Below, in pieces: positions 49,850-62,168 of a stretch of DNA of 64,000 bases. The position numbers were made by a program, and so were the translations under genes. The notes under the pieces were generated by a model. The model worked only from the letters and a program-made list of their open reading frames with translations, was not told the DNA's origin and made no database searches. The stretch lies in the NCBI RefSeq assembly GCF_000215085.1, contig NC_015589.1:1116001-1180000 (forward strand), in the 5' to 3' direction. How positions within the stretch are numbered: the stretch's first letter is position 1; the number at the start of each line of letters is the position of its first letter. This stretch comes from Desulforamulus ruminis DSM 2154 (lineage in GTDB: Bacteria; Bacillota; Desulfotomaculia; Desulfotomaculales; Desulfotomaculaceae).

Positions 49850-51010
49850 ATGCCTTTAGGATTATATATTCACGTGCCCTTTTGCCTGCGCAAGTGCCTT
49901 TATTGTGACTTCACATCCTATCCTTACCAACAGGATCTGCTGGAGAAGTACCTGGAAGGCCTTTGGCTGGAAATGGAGTATTATAGACAAGAACTGTCCC
50001 CGGAGCATAAACAAATAGCTACAATTTTTGTGGGCGGTGGTACGCCCACTTGTCTTGTCTCCGGGCAGTTGACCGAGATGCTGGAACAGGTGGGTAAAAG
50101 ATTTCAGATACTGCCGGATGCGGAAATAACCGTGGAAGCCAACCCTGGAACAGTATCCCTGACTTCCCTGAAAGAGCTGAAGGCGGCCGGTTTTAACCGT
50201 TTGAGCCTGGGAATTCAATCCACCCATGCGGAGCTTTTAAAGCGGCTGGGCCGCATTCATACGGTGGAGCAGGCCAAAGAGGCGGTGGATTTTGCCGGAA
50301 AGGCCGGTTTTAACAATATTAACCTGGATTTAATCTTTGGCCTGCCCGGCCAGACCGTGGAGCAATGGCAGCAATCCTTGTCCCAGGTTTTAGCCCTTTC
50401 CCCGCAACACCTCTCCTGTTATGGTCTGCAATTGGAAGAAGGAACCCCCCTCTGCCGGTCGGTGGATAAGGGGGAACTGGAAGCCTGCCCCGAAGAATGG
50501 GAATTAACCATGTACCGGACCGCCATAGAGACCTTGGCGGCCGCCGGCTACCGGCATTATGAAATATCCAATTTCTCCAGGGACGGCTACCGCTGCAGGC
50601 ACAACCTGAACTACTGGCAGAACGGCCAGTATCTGGGATTCGGCCCCGCGGCCCACTCCCACCTGGGAGGAACACGCTGGGGAAATACAGAGAATATCAT
50701 GAACTATGTCCGGCTGTTGCAGGAAGGGCAGAGGCCGATCCTGGAGATTAAGAAACTGTCAAAAGGGGAACAAATGGAAGAGACGGCTTTTCTTGGTCTG
50801 CGGCTGATGGAAGGCCTTTCTTTGGATGCTTTTAAACAAAGATACGGGCGGGAATTTCTGGAGGTCTTTGGCCAACAGGTTCACGATTTGCAAAAAAAGG
50901 GCCTGGTTCAATTGGAGGCAGGCCATCTGAAGTTAACCTCCCAGGGCTTGCCGGTAGCCAACCGGGTTTTTGCCGAGTTTATCCAGGTGGTGGAGGAATT
51001 TTCGCAGTAG
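49850..51010 (+). CDS. hemW: Heme chaperone HemW (radical SAM)
   Basis: Radical SAM protein related to oxygen-independent coproporphyrinogen oxidase, now thought to deliver heme. The cluster site CLRKCLYCDF has the CxxxCxxC pattern. IFVGGGTPTCL, SLGIQSTHAELLKRLGR and DLIFGLPGQT are typical. HemN-specific N-terminal extension is absent, which supports HemW. Start ATG 49850; an in-frame GTG at 49838 is also possible. It precedes hrcA, as in Bacillus. Confidence 0.92.
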   Translation: MPLGLYIHVPFCLRKCLYCDFTSYPYQQDLLEKYLEGLWLEMEYYRQELSPEHKQIATIFVGGGTPTCLVSGQLTEMLEQVGKRFQILPDAEITVEANPGTVSLTSLKELKAAGFNRLSLGIQSTHAELLKRLGRIHTVEQAKEAVDFAGKAGFNNINLDLIFGLPGQTVEQWQQSLSQVLALSPQHLSCYGLQLEEGTPLCRSVDKGELEACPEEWELTMYRTAIETLAAAGYRHYEISNFSRDGYRCRHNLNYWQNGQYLGFGPAAHSHLGGTRWGNTENIMNYVRLLQEGQRPILEIKKLSKGEQMEETAFLGLRLMEGLSLDAFKQRYGREFLEVFGQQVHDLQKKGLVQLEAGHLKLTSQGLPVANRVFAEFIQVVEEFSQ

Positions 51011-51048
51011 GATGCAACGGTATTTTCCATTTACAGCAAGGAGATTGC

Positions 51049-51114
51049 TTGACAAACGAAGGCCTATTTGCTAAATTTTATTTAGAATTAGCACTCAATA
51101 AGATAGAGTGCTAA
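51049..51114 (+). promoter_or_regulatory. Heat-shock promoter with CIRCE operator
   Basis: TTGACA at 51049-51054, 17-base spacer, TAAATT at 51072-51077. A perfect CIRCE, TTAGCACTC-N9-GAGTGCTAA, lies at 51088-51114 where HrcA would block the early transcript. It controls hrcA and, by position, the chaperonin, grpE, dnaK and dnaJ. Confidence 0.95.
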
Positions 51115-51132
51115 CAAGGGGGGTGCTCCGAT

Positions 51133-52179
51133 GTGAAAATGGATGAACGAAAACAGCAGATCCTTTTAGCCATTATTAAGGATTACATTTCCACGGCGGA
51201 ACCCGTTGGTTCACGAACCATCTCCCGAAAATATGATTTAGGCGTGAGTCCGGCAACCATTCGCAATGAAATGTCGGATCTGGAGGAAATGGGCTTTATT
51301 GAACAGCCCCATACTTCTGCCGGTCGAATTCCGTCCAATTTAGGCTATCGCTATTATGTGGACTGTTTAATGCAGCGGGAAGAACTGACCCGGGAAGAGG
51401 AGGAAACCATTCTCCAGGGTTATGAAAAAAAGGTGCGGGAAGTAGGCGAGGTGATTAGCCGAACCGGCCGAATGATGGCCCGGATGACCAATTACACCGC
51501 TTTGGTAAGGACGCCTCAACTAAGCAAAAGCACCTATAAACATATTCAACTGGTATTAATGGCACCCTCCCAGGCTCTGTTGATTGTGGTTATGGATATG
51601 GGGGCGGTTCACCACCAGATGATGACAGTCCCTGAAAATATAACTCAGGAGGATCTGGAGCAAATTTCTTCGGTTTTAAACGCCAAACTTCAGGGCCGCA
51701 CCATGGACAGCATCCGGCTTACCCTAATTAAAGAAATTTATTTTGAACTTTCCAAACATCGGAATATACTAGATATAGCTTTCCAGTTAATGCAGGATCA
51801 ACTGCATCTGGAAAAGGAAGATAAAGTTCATCTGGAAGGGGTATTTAATATCCTCAACCAGCCGGAGTTTCACAACGTGGACCGGGTCAAGGTCATGTTA
51901 TCCCTGCTGGAGCAGGAAGAATCCCTTTCGCAGTTGCTGATGCCTTTTGAAGACAGCCGGGACGTAACCGTGCGCATTGGCAGCGAAAACCCCAGGCAGG
52001 AAATGCAGAATTGCAGCGTGGTTACGGCAACCTACAAGGTAGGCAACCAAGTGCTGGGAACCGTGGGCGTCCTGGGACCCACACGGATGGATTATGCCAA
52101 GGTCATTACCGTGGTTGATTATATGACAAAAAACCTTTCTCGGGTGCTGGAAGAAATGATGAAGGGTCATTACAAGTAA
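51133..52179 (+). CDS. hrcA: Heat-inducible repressor HrcA
   Basis: Binds CIRCE and represses class I heat-shock genes; its folding depends on GroEL in Bacillus. The N-terminal winged helix has QILLAIIKDYISTAEPVGSR and SPATIRNEMSDLEEMGFIEQ, then HTSAGRIPSNLGYRYYVD. The C-terminal domain ends GTVGVLGPTRMDYAKVI. The 348 residues are normal. GTG 51133 is eight bases after AAGGGGGGTG. It is followed after 15 bases by the chaperonin gene, an unusual neighbour. Confidence 0.95.
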   Translation: MKMDERKQQILLAIIKDYISTAEPVGSRTISRKYDLGVSPATIRNEMSDLEEMGFIEQPHTSAGRIPSNLGYRYYVDCLMQREELTREEEETILQGYEKKVREVGEVISRTGRMMARMTNYTALVRTPQLSKSTYKHIQLVLMAPSQALLIVVMDMGAVHHQMMTVPENITQEDLEQISSVLNAKLQGRTMDSIRLTLIKEIYFELSKHRNILDIAFQLMQDQLHLEKEDKVHLEGVFNILNQPEFHNVDRVKVMLSLLEQEESLSQLLMPFEDSRDVTVRIGSENPRQEMQNCSVVTATYKVGNQVLGTVGVLGPTRMDYAKVITVVDYMTKNLSRVLEEMMKGHYK

Positions 52180-52194
52180 GGAGGAACCCCCACA

Positions 52195-53760
52195 TTGAGT
52201 CTCAAACAGCAGGCCAGTCAGGGCGCTGAAGTGAATGAGAAATTAGCGGCGCTGATGACAAATTCCAATGCGGTTCGGGCCATTGCCTCAGCCGTTGAGG
52301 GGACCCTGGGGCCAAAGGGTCTGGACACCATGCTGGTAGATAAATTTGGTGAGGTGGTTATTACCAATGACGGTGTGACCATCCTCACCATGATGGAAGC
52401 AAACCATCCTGCCGCCCGGATGGTGATTAATATTGCCCGGGCTCAGCAGGAAGAAATCGGCGACGGTACCACCACCGCCACCGTCATGGCCGGGTCCCTG
52501 GTGGGAGCCGGGGTGGAGCAGGTGGCCAAGGGAGTCCCGGTGGCCCGGGTGATTGAAGGTTTCAGGGCCGGTATCCGACGGGCCCTTGAGGCCATCGGGG
52601 AACACAGCCTGCCTCTGGAGGACTTAAATCATCCCCAGGTGCGCCAGGTGGCGCTGGTGGCCGGCAGGGAACATCAGGATATTGCCGATCTGGTGGTGGA
52701 GGCAGCCCGGTTAATTGGCCGGGAGAAACTACTGGACCCCAACTTTAAGCTCTCGGATACGGTGGTTTCCGAAGAAGGGGCTGCCAATCAGGTGTTTATG
52801 GGGGTCATTATTAATAAGGAGACCATGAATAGACAAATGCCCGGGGTGCTGGAGCAGGTTAAAATTATGGTCATTGACGATGCCCTGGAACCGGAAGAGA
52901 TTGAAGATGAAGCCCTGGGGACCGAGGCGGGTTTTGCCCGCTACCTGGAACTGCAGGCGGAGTTCCGGGCGAACATACAAAAGATCATTGACCTGGGAAC
53001 CGGACTGGTTCTAGTGGACCGGGGCGTTCACGATACGGCGGAGGAACTGCTGACCGATGCAGGCGTTATGGTGGTCCAACGAGTATTGAACAAGGAACTT
53101 CAGCGGGCGGCGGAGCATACCGGAGCCCGGGCCATCAAGCGTACCGGATTAAAGAAAAGCCCGCAGGAATTAGAAAAATACCTGGGCCAGGCCGGAAAAG
53201 TCATACAGGATGATCGACTGGAGCAGGTTTGGGTTTTAGCCGGGGAAGGAAAACCCATGGCCACTATTCTGGTGGGAGCAGCCACCGAAGAAGTGGTGGG
53301 GGAGCGGGCCCGGATTGCTAAAGATGCTGCCAGTTCCATTCAAGCCGCCGTTAAAGGCGGTATTGTACCCGGAGGAGGCGCCCTGGAACTGGCTGTTTCC
53401 CGGGAGGTGGAGAAAGTCCGGGAAAGTATCCGGGGGATGGCTGCCTACGGAGTGGACTGTGTGGTGGAGGCCCTGCGCCGCCCCATGGCGCAGATTATTG
53501 CCAACGCCGGTTTTAATCCCCTGGAAAAAATCGGGGATGCCTTAGCGGCCCAGGCCGAGCAAAATAAAATTTCCCTGGCGGTAGATTGTGATACCGGGGA
53601 AATCGTGGATATGCTGGAAGCGGGTGTGCTGGACCCGGCATTGGTTAAGCTTCATGCCCTGCGGGCTGCCGGGGAGATTGCCGAGGCCATTTTGCGGATA
53701 GACACCATTATAAAAATGAAAGACTATAAACAACCTTCCGGAGAAGGTTTTGAACAATGA
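52195..53760 (+). CDS. Group II-like (group III) chaperonin
   Basis: A 521-residue chaperonin closer to archaeal thermosomes and CCT than to GroEL. Signatures are [27 protein letters not shown], the ATP site [12 protein letters not shown], and [19 protein letters not shown]. The middle holds the apical part without a GroES-type mobile-loop partner in sight, as expected for a built-in lid. TTG 52195 follows AAGGAGG. Such genes were described in Carboxydothermus and relatives as group III chaperonins in the dnaK operon. Placement between hrcA and grpE puts it under CIRCE control. The classical groEL/groES pair is not in this window. Confidence 0.9.
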   Translation: MSLKQQASQGAEVNEKLAALMTNSNAVRAIASAVEGTLGPKGLDTMLVDKFGEVVITNDGVTILTMMEANHPAARMVINIARAQQEEIGDGTTTATVMAGSLVGAGVEQVAKGVPVARVIEGFRAGIRRALEAIGEHSLPLEDLNHPQVRQVALVAGREHQDIADLVVEAARLIGREKLLDPNFKLSDTVVSEEGAANQVFMGVIINKETMNRQMPGVLEQVKIMVIDDALEPEEIEDEALGTEAGFARYLELQAEFRANIQKIIDLGTGLVLVDRGVHDTAEELLTDAGVMVVQRVLNKELQRAAEHTGARAIKRTGLKKSPQELEKYLGQAGKVIQDDRLEQVWVLAGEGKPMATILVGAATEEVVGERARIAKDAASSIQAAVKGGIVPGGGALELAVSREVEKVRESIRGMAAYGVDCVVEALRRPMAQIIANAGFNPLEKIGDALAAQAEQNKISLAVDCDTGEIVDMLEAGVLDPALVKLHALRAAGEIAEAILRIDTIIKMKDYKQPSGEGFEQ

Positions 53761-53780
53761 ACCGATTGAGGGGTGATGAA

Positions 53781-56265
<2,485 letters not shown>

Positions 56266-56295
56266 AGCTGCATACCATAGTGAGCAAATATCATT

Positions 56296-56325
56296 ATAAC
56301 AGGGGAATCCGTATTCCCCTGTTAT
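56296..56325 (+). terminator. 13-base-pair hairpin between dnaK and dnaJ
   Basis: ATAACAGGGGAAT at 56296-56308 pairs perfectly with ATTCCCCTGTTAT at 56313-56325 over a CCGT loop. No T-run follows. It may lower or process the message for the genes after dnaK. Confidence 0.65.
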
Positions 56326-56348
56326 TCATGAAATGTAGGTGGTGAGTC

Positions 56349-57479
56349 ATGGCTAAGCGCGACTATTATGAGGTGCTGGGGGTCTCCCGGGATGCCTCGG
56401 CGGACGAAATAAAGAAAGCCTACCGGAAACTGGCCCGCCAGTTCCACCCGGATGCCAATAAAGAAGATAAGGAGACCGCGGAAGCCCGGTTTAAAGAAAT
56501 TGCTGAAGCCTATGCTGTATTAAACGACCCTGATAAAAGAGCAGCCTATGATCAGTTTGGTCATGCGGCGGCCGACGGCCAGGGTTTTAACGGTTTCGGC
56601 GGCTTTGGCGGGGCGGATTTCGGCGGACTCGGGGATATTTTTGAAATGTTCTTTGGCGGTATGGGCGGACGTCAACGGGGCGGCCCCCAAAAGGGCGGCG
56701 ACCTGCGGGTAAATATGGAAATCTCCTTTAAGGAAGCGGCTTTCGGCGTGGAGCGGGATATCCAGGTACCCCGGACGGAAATCTGCGATACTTGCGGCGG
56801 CAGCGGGGCGGCGCCGGGCAGCAGCTCGAAAACCTGCGGCACCTGCCATGGAACGGGACAGGTGCAGTATGCTCAGACAACCCCCTTTGGCCGAATTGTT
56901 CAAAGCCGTACCTGTGAAAGCTGCCGGGGAGCCGGTAAAGTGATTGAAAGACCCTGTCCCACCTGCCGGGGTGGAGGTCAAGTCAGAAAATCCAAGACCA
57001 TCCACGTGAAAATTCCCGCCGGGGTGGACGACGGCTCCCGGCTGCGCCTGAGCGGTGAAGGAGAGGCCGGTCTGAGAGGAGGCCCCCCGGGGGACCTTTA
57101 CGTGTATATTGTGGTGCGTCCGCACAAATCCTTTATAAGGGACGGCAACGATGTTATTTATGATATGAACATTAGTTTTGCCCAGGCAGCCTTGGGGGAT
57201 GTGGTGGAGGTGCCCACTTTGGATGGTACGGCCAGTCTGAAAATACCTGAAGGAACCCAAACCGGCACGATCTTCCGTATTAGGGGTAAAGGAATTCCTT
57301 ACTTAAATGGAAGCGGTCGTGGGGATCAGCACGTCCGGGTGAAAATTGTGACACCAACCCGGTTAACTGACAAACAGAAGGAACTGCTGCAGGAGTTTGC
57401 CAAGATCGGCGGCGGCGAAAGCCCTCAGGGAGGATCTAAAAATATTTTTGAGAAAGTAAAGGATGCGCTGAGGGGCTAG
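56349..57479 (+). CDS. dnaJ: Molecular chaperone DnaJ
   Basis: Hsp40 that loads DnaK. J domain at 1-70 with the HPD motif in [10 protein letters not shown], a Gly/Phe linker ([15 protein letters not shown]), four zinc repeats ([32 protein letters not shown]), then the substrate domains. The 376 residues are normal for a type I DnaJ. ATG follows GGTGGTGAG. A repeat-rich gap separates it from prmA. Confidence 0.97.
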   Translation: MAKRDYYEVLGVSRDASADEIKKAYRKLARQFHPDANKEDKETAEARFKEIAEAYAVLNDPDKRAAYDQFGHAAADGQGFNGFGGFGGADFGGLGDIFEMFFGGMGGRQRGGPQKGGDLRVNMEISFKEAAFGVERDIQVPRTEICDTCGGSGAAPGSSSKTCGTCHGTGQVQYAQTTPFGRIVQSRTCESCRGAGKVIERPCPTCRGGGQVRKSKTIHVKIPAGVDDGSRLRLSGEGEAGLRGGPPGDLYVYIVVRPHKSFIRDGNDVIYDMNISFAQAALGDVVEVPTLDGTASLKIPEGTQTGTIFRIRGKGIPYLNGSGRGDQHVRVKIVTPTRLTDKQKELLQEFAKIGGGESPQGGSKNIFEKVKDALRG

Positions 57480-57483
57480 ACTC

Positions 57484-57668
57484 AGCCTTAAGGGTACGTT
57501 AGCCTTAAGGGTTGTGCTTGGGGGTCCTGTTGCTAGACTCATAAGTTTTTCTCCGGGGTCCTGTTGTTAGTATTAAGTATGTTCATCAGGCATTTGCTTA
57601 AAACCAGTAAGAAATGCTTCCACTCACACAGGACCTTAAAGGAATCCCCTTAAGGCCAGCAACAGGAC
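57484..57668. repeat. Inverted- and direct-repeat region between dnaJ and prmA
   Basis: The 253-base gap holds AGCCTTAAGGGT twice (57484 and 57501), GGGGTCCTGTTG twice (57521 and 57555), and inverted copies later: CCTTAAGG near 57,649 and AGCAACAGGAC at 57658-57668, which pairs with GTCCTGTTGCT at 57523-57533. It could fold into one large structure. No gene is visible here. Confidence 0.65.
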
Positions 57669-57732
57669 TCAAAAGAAATACCCTCAAGTCTGGACCCTTC
57701 AGGAATACCCCATACAAGAAAGAGGCGTTTGA

Positions 57733-58659
57733 ATGAACTGGCTTGAAATCACGGTCCATGTTTCCCATGAGGGAATTGACATGGTCAGCAACATTTTTGA
57801 TGAAATGGGAGCCGGCGGGGTTGTCATTGAGGACCCCGCTTTAATTTCCAAGTATATTGCCGCCAACATCTGGGACCATTACGAATTTTCCCCGGAGGTG
57901 CTGAACCGGCCGCTGCCGCTGGTAAAGGCTTACTTCCCCCAGGGCCCGGGACTGGAAGACCGTTTGGTTATCCTGCAGGACCGTCTGGCCGGTTTAGACC
58001 TGCCGGAACTCCCCAGGGTTGAAACAAAGGCGGTAGCTGACGAGGACTGGGCCACCTCCTGGATGGCCTATTATAAGCCGATGGAGATTGGCCACCGGTT
58101 GGCTGTGAAGCCCAGTTGGGAAGAGTACACGCCGCCGGCCGGCCGGATCCTTCTGGAACTGGACCCCGGCATGGCCTTTGGCTGCGGCAATCACCCCACC
58201 ACCACCATGTGCATGGAATACCTGGAAAAGATCATCCAGGGCGGCGAGGTGGTGGCGGATGTAGGCACCGGTACCGGTATTCTGGCCATTACGTCGGCCA
58301 AGCTGGGGGCTTCCAGGGTGTCTGCCGTGGACCTGGATGAGGTGGCGGTCAAGGTTGCCGCTGAAAACGTGCAGTTAAATCAGGTTGCAGACAGGGTGGA
58401 AGTTTTGCAGGGAAATCTGCTGGATAAGGTAAAACCGCCGGTGGATGTGCTGATTGCCAATATTGTGGCCAATGTGATCCTGATGCTGGCCCCTGCCGTG
58501 CCGGAGATATTGAAGCCCGGAGGTTACTTTATTACTTCCGGCATTATCCGCTTCCGGGCGGAGGAAGTCCGGGAGAAGCTGCAGCAGGCCGGTTTTGCCG
58601 TACTGGAAAAAAAGGAAGACGGAGAATGGATTTCTTACCTGTGCGTCCTGGAGGGATAA
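57733..58659 (+). CDS. prmA: Ribosomal protein L11 methyltransferase
   Basis: Adds methyl groups to L11 from SAM. MNWLEITVHVSHEGIDMVSN is the N-terminal substrate domain; the core has LLELDPGMAFGCGNHPTT, then VVADVGTGTGILAI (motif I), AVDLDEVAV (motif II) and VLIANIVANVI (motif IV). The 308 residues are typical. The gene after dnaJ is prmA in most Firmicutes. Confidence 0.95.
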   Translation: MNWLEITVHVSHEGIDMVSNIFDEMGAGGVVIEDPALISKYIAANIWDHYEFSPEVLNRPLPLVKAYFPQGPGLEDRLVILQDRLAGLDLPELPRVETKAVADEDWATSWMAYYKPMEIGHRLAVKPSWEEYTPPAGRILLELDPGMAFGCGNHPTTTMCMEYLEKIIQGGEVVADVGTGTGILAITSAKLGASRVSAVDLDEVAVKVAAENVQLNQVADRVEVLQGNLLDKVKPPVDVLIANIVANVILMLAPAVPEILKPGGYFITSGIIRFRAEEVREKLQQAGFAVLEKKEDGEWISYLCVLEG

Positions 58660-58660
58660 C

Positions 58661-59401
58661 ATGGCCCGTTTCTTTGTAGAGCCCCGGCAAATTAAAGAAG
58701 ATACCGCCGTGGTATACGGACCGGATGTAAAACATATCAGCAAGGTGTTACGCATGGACGTGGGAGAAATCCTTACCCTGCTGGATGGCTCCGGTACCCT
58801 ATACCGGGCTGAAATAAGCGAAATAAGTAAAGAGGAAATCCGCTGCCGCATACTGCAACGGGAACAATCCAGCTCGGAACCCCGGCTGAAGGTAACCCTG
58901 GTACAGGGATTACCCAAGGGGGACAAAATGGAAACCATCATCCAAAAATGCACCGAACTGGGGATTGATCAAATTATCCCTTTGGCTGCGGAGCGTTCGG
59001 TGGTAAAATTGGATGCCAAGAAGTCGGCGGAACGGCAGGAACGGTGGCAGAGGGTGGCCATGGAAGCGGCCAAACAATGCCGCAGATCGGCCGTTCCCAG
59101 AATACATAAGCTTTGCCGGTGGGAGGAATTAGCGGAGAAAATCCCACTGGGCGCCCGGGGACTGATCCCCTGGGAAGATGAAAAAAAGCAGTCCTTAAAG
59201 CAAGTTCTGGAGGGTATGGAGCATCCCGGAGAAGTCTATATCTTGATTGGACCGGAAGGGGGGCTTGAGGTCCAGGAGGTTGCCCGGGCCTGTGCCCAGG
59301 GGTTCCGTCCGGTTACCCTGGGACCGCGCATCCTGCGTACCGAGACAGCCGGTCCCGCCGTGCTGACCATGGTTTTATACCATTTTGGGGAATTGGGATA
59401 A
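58661..59401 (+). CDS. rsmE: 16S rRNA m3U1498 methyltransferase
   Basis: SPOUT enzyme that methylates U1498 of 16S rRNA. MARFFVEP opens it; HISKVLRMDVGEI, LVQGLPKGDKMETIIQKCTE, and the knot region IGPEGGLEVQEV with LGPRILRTETA are clear. ATG 58661 follows GGAGGG at the prmA stop; the longer frame upstream lies in prmA. 246 residues, as expected. Confidence 0.95.
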   Translation: MARFFVEPRQIKEDTAVVYGPDVKHISKVLRMDVGEILTLLDGSGTLYRAEISEISKEEIRCRILQREQSSSEPRLKVTLVQGLPKGDKMETIIQKCTELGIDQIIPLAAERSVVKLDAKKSAERQERWQRVAMEAAKQCRRSAVPRIHKLCRWEELAEKIPLGARGLIPWEDEKKQSLKQVLEGMEHPGEVYILIGPEGGLEVQEVARACAQGFRPVTLGPRILRTETAGPAVLTMVLYHFGELG

Positions 59402-59413
59402 GGAGGTTTTTTC

Positions 59414-60724
59414 GTGGTCAAAACCGCCGCCATATACACCCTTGGCTGCAAGGTAAACCAATATGAATCCTCGTCCATTGGCGACCTGTTTCGCCGGGCC
59501 GGGTACCAGCTTCTGAACTTTGACCGGCCGGCAGATGTTTATGTCATCAATACCTGTACCGTAACCCATCTGGGAGACCGCAAATCCAGGCAAATGATCC
59601 GGCGCGCCATTAAACAAAATCCCCAGGCAGTCATCGCCGTAACGGGATGCTACGCGCAAACCGCCCCGGGCAAAGTGCTGGAGATACCGGGGGTTGATTT
59701 GGTCATTGGCACCCGGGACCGCGGCAGCATTGTCACACTGGTGGAGTCCTGCCGGAAAGGCGGGAAACCGGTCAATGCGGTGCAGGATATCATGCAAAGG
59801 GCGGATTTTGAGGAGTTGCCCATTCCAGTGGATCAGGGCAAAACCAGGGCCTTCCTGAAGATTCAGGAGGGATGCAACAGCTATTGCTCCTACTGCATTA
59901 TTCCCTATGCCCGGGGCCCCGTACGAAGCCGCCTGCCGGAAAATGTTTTGTCTTCGGCCCGGGAACTGATTGAACAGGGCTTCCGGGAAATTGTGCTGAC
60001 GGGAATTCATATTGGGGCCTACGGCCAGGATTTTGCAGAGCGGCAGAAGGATTTGGCCTGGCTGGTGGAGCAGTTGGCGGTGATTCCAGGACTCCGGAGA
60101 CTGAGGTTAGGCTCTGTGGAACCCCATGACATCAACTTTGCCCTTATTCAAGCCGTGGCTGCTCACCCCAATGTTTGCCGCCATCTGCACATCCCCCTGC
60201 AAAGCGGGGATGACCGTATTCTGAACCGGATGAAACGGCGGTATAATTCCCATGAATTTGAACGGTTGATTACGGTGATTTACGATAATATTGAGGGAGT
60301 AGCCATTACCAGCGATGTGATTGTGGGATTTCCCGGCGAGACGGAAAAAAACTATCAAAACACCCTGAGAATGGTCACCAGGGCCAAGTTTGCGGGGATT
60401 CATGTGTTTAAATATTCACCCCGCCAGGGAACGCCGGCGGCGGAATTCGACGATCAGGTCTCCCCGGAGGAAAAGGAAGAGCGCAGCCGGCGGCTGATCC
60501 GGTTGGGTCAGAGTCTGGCGGCTGAATTTGCTGCCGGGCAGATTGACAAGGACCTGGAGGTACTGGTAGAACAGCCCTTTGAACAGGATGACCGTTTATT
60601 GGAGGGGCATACCGATACCTATTTAAAAGTTCTTTTTCCGGGCAGCCCTTCTTTAAAGGGTGAGATGGTTAAAGTACATATTCTAGGGACGGACGGAGCC
60701 ATACTAAAGGGTACAATTATTTAA
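59414..60724 (+). CDS. mtaB: tRNA t6A37 methylthiotransferase MtaB
   Basis: Radical SAM enzyme that turns t6A37 into ms2t6A37 in tRNA. The N-terminal domain binds a first cluster (TLGCKVNQYESS, VINTCTVTHLGDRKSRQMIR and TGCYAQ). The radical SAM site is EGCNSYCSYCIIPYARGP. A C-terminal TRAM domain (EVLVEQPF to KVHILGTDG) binds RNA. The 436 residues and place after rsmE match Bacillus yqeV. Confidence 0.95.
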   Translation: MVKTAAIYTLGCKVNQYESSSIGDLFRRAGYQLLNFDRPADVYVINTCTVTHLGDRKSRQMIRRAIKQNPQAVIAVTGCYAQTAPGKVLEIPGVDLVIGTRDRGSIVTLVESCRKGGKPVNAVQDIMQRADFEELPIPVDQGKTRAFLKIQEGCNSYCSYCIIPYARGPVRSRLPENVLSSARELIEQGFREIVLTGIHIGAYGQDFAERQKDLAWLVEQLAVIPGLRRLRLGSVEPHDINFALIQAVAAHPNVCRHLHIPLQSGDDRILNRMKRRYNSHEFERLITVIYDNIEGVAITSDVIVGFPGETEKNYQNTLRMVTRAKFAGIHVFKYSPRQGTPAAEFDDQVSPEEKEERSRRLIRLGQSLAAEFAAGQIDKDLEVLVEQPFEQDDRLLEGHTDTYLKVLFPGSPSLKGEMVKVHILGTDGAILKGTII

Positions 60725-60831
60725 TCGGAAAGCAGGATAATATTCATAGTGTGTTGAATACATTTTTAGGAAAGACTATGCACATAGAAATTATTGTCCT
60801 TCTTTAAAGCTCCCGAGGGGAGGTGTTTTTT

Positions 60832-61176
60832 GTGCAAGATTGTCTCTTTTGTAAAATTATTTCCAAGGAAATACCGGCTGAAATTGTTTATGAGGATGAT
60901 CGGACGCTGGCTTTTAAGGATATTCGTCCCGCCGCTCCCGCTCATATTTTGGTCATTCCCAAAAAACATATACCCACTCTGGTGGATTTACAAGCTGAGG
61001 ACGTTGAGCTTATGGGTCATATTGTGTTGACTGCTTCCAGGTTGGCCGATAAATTGGGTGTAAGCGAAGAAGGTTTCCGTTTGGTTTCCAATTGCAAAGA
61101 AGCGGGGGGGCAAACGGTATTCCATATTCACTTTCACTTGATCGGGGGAAGGCAAATGCAATGGCCCCCGGGTTAG
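60832..61176 (+). CDS. hinT: HIT family nucleotide hydrolase
   Basis: Histidine triad protein of the HinT branch, a purine nucleoside phosphoramidase. DCLFCKIISKEIPAEIVYED at the start and the active-site triad in VFHIHFHLIGGRQ near the end. 114 residues from GTG 60832, which follows GGGAGG; an upstream GTG at 60823 overlaps that site. A 107-base gap separates it from mtaB, so it may have its own promoter. Confidence 0.93.
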   Translation: MQDCLFCKIISKEIPAEIVYEDDRTLAFKDIRPAAPAHILVIPKKHIPTLVDLQAEDVELMGHIVLTASRLADKLGVSEEGFRLVSNCKEAGGQTVFHIHFHLIGGRQMQWPPG

Positions 61177-61180
61177 ACGG

Positions 61181-61209
61181 TTGACTGAAAACCGCTGCCA
61201 TTGTATAAT
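61181..61209 (+). promoter_or_regulatory. Promoter for rpsU
   Basis: TTGACT at 61181-61186, 17-base spacer, TATAAT at 61204-61209. It lies just after hinT and 90 bases before the rpsU start. Confidence 0.85.
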
Positions 61210-61299
61210 AAGATGGTGTTGTAATTTTTGGAGTTTTTTGCCTGATATAGATTTGGTTGCAGATTTGTTTTATGGTATGGCGGAGGGAGGGAAATATTA

Positions 61300-61479
61300 G
61301 TGGCGGAAGTTAAAGTAGGCAAAAACGAGACACTGGACAGTGCCCTCCGGCGCTTTAAGCGGACCTGCCAAAAGGCTGGCGTTTTGGCTGAGGCACGCAA
61401 ACACGAACATTATGAAAAACCCAGTGTAAAAAGAAAGAAAAAGTCCGAGGCTGCCCGTAAGCGTAAAAGTTTTAAATAA
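61300..61479 (+). CDS. rpsU: 30S ribosomal protein S21
   Basis: A 59-residue basic protein that helps 30S subunits start translation. It runs [20 protein letters not shown], then [20 protein letters not shown] and a Lys/Arg-rich tail. GTG 61300 follows GGAGGG. Place between hinT and the nfeD-floA pair is normal; the yqeY gene often found next is missing here. Confidence 0.96.
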   Translation: MAEVKVGKNETLDSALRRFKRTCQKAGVLAEARKHEHYEKPSVKRKKKSEAARKRKSFK

Positions 61480-61498
61480 TTAAATGCGAAAATCTCAG

Positions 61499-61535
61499 AA
61501 ATGCTTGGCATGCAAAAATGTCAAGCATTTTTAAA
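61499..61535 (+). terminator. Terminator of rpsU
   Basis: AAATGCTTG at 61499-61507 pairs with CAAGCATTT at 61522-61530, extended by three further pairs inward, then TTAAATTATT. Confidence 0.85.
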
Positions 61536-61625
61536 TTATTATTCAAATCGGGGACGGTATGGGTAATAATAGAGGCAGGATGGAGAAAAGTAAAACCAGA
61601 CTTGTTGAATATGGAGGTGATCACC

Positions 61626-62135
61626 TTGTTGTTTTTGGCGGAAATGTCCGGTTGGCTGGCCACTCTGGCCTTTGTTTTGGGGATTATGGCCCTTTGTATA
61701 GAAATTTTCATCGCTCCCGGTTTTGGAGTGGCGGGAGTAGTGGGAGTTATTTTGCTGGGGTGGGGAGTCCTGCTGATTTCAGTGGATATCTTTCATGCCA
61801 CCCAAGCGTTGACGGTGGCCCTGATCATTACGCTGTTGCTGCTCTTCGGGGGGATCTGGCTGGCAGGCAAGTTTAATTTCTGGCATAGGATGGCCCTGGG
61901 AAGCCGTCAAAATAAAGAAGGGGGTTACGTAGCTCCGCGGCGGGACATGGAAAAATGGATCGGCGTCCAGGGGCTGGCGGCTACGCCTCTAAGGCCGGCG
62001 GGGACCGCACTGATCAATGGTGAGCGGATTGATGTGGTTACCGAGGGCGAATTTATCGCCCCGGGCACCCCGGTGCTGGTGGTTAAAGTGGAAGGAACCC
62101 GGGTGGTTGTAAAGGCAGCAGCGAAAGAGGTTTAA
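61626..62135 (+). CDS. NfeD-like membrane protein
   Basis: About 169 residues. Two to three membrane segments (LATLAFVLGIMALCIEIFIA, then VVGVILLGWGVLLISVDIF, and VALIITLLLLFGGIWLAG) lead to a C-terminal OB-fold domain (GVQGLAATPLRPAGTALING to VLVVKVEGTRVVVK). NfeD proteins partner with flotillins, and floA follows after 33 bases. TTG 61626 sits behind the full SD GGAGGTGATC; in-frame ATGs upstream lack one. This is the short form without the N-terminal protease. Confidence 0.88.
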   Translation: MLFLAEMSGWLATLAFVLGIMALCIEIFIAPGFGVAGVVGVILLGWGVLLISVDIFHATQALTVALIITLLLLFGGIWLAGKFNFWHRMALGSRQNKEGGYVAPRRDMEKWIGVQGLAATPLRPAGTALINGERIDVVTEGEFIAPGTPVLVVKVEGTRVVVKAAAKEV

Positions 62136-62168
62136 ATAACCCAAAATCATATAAAGGAGGAATTGCGT

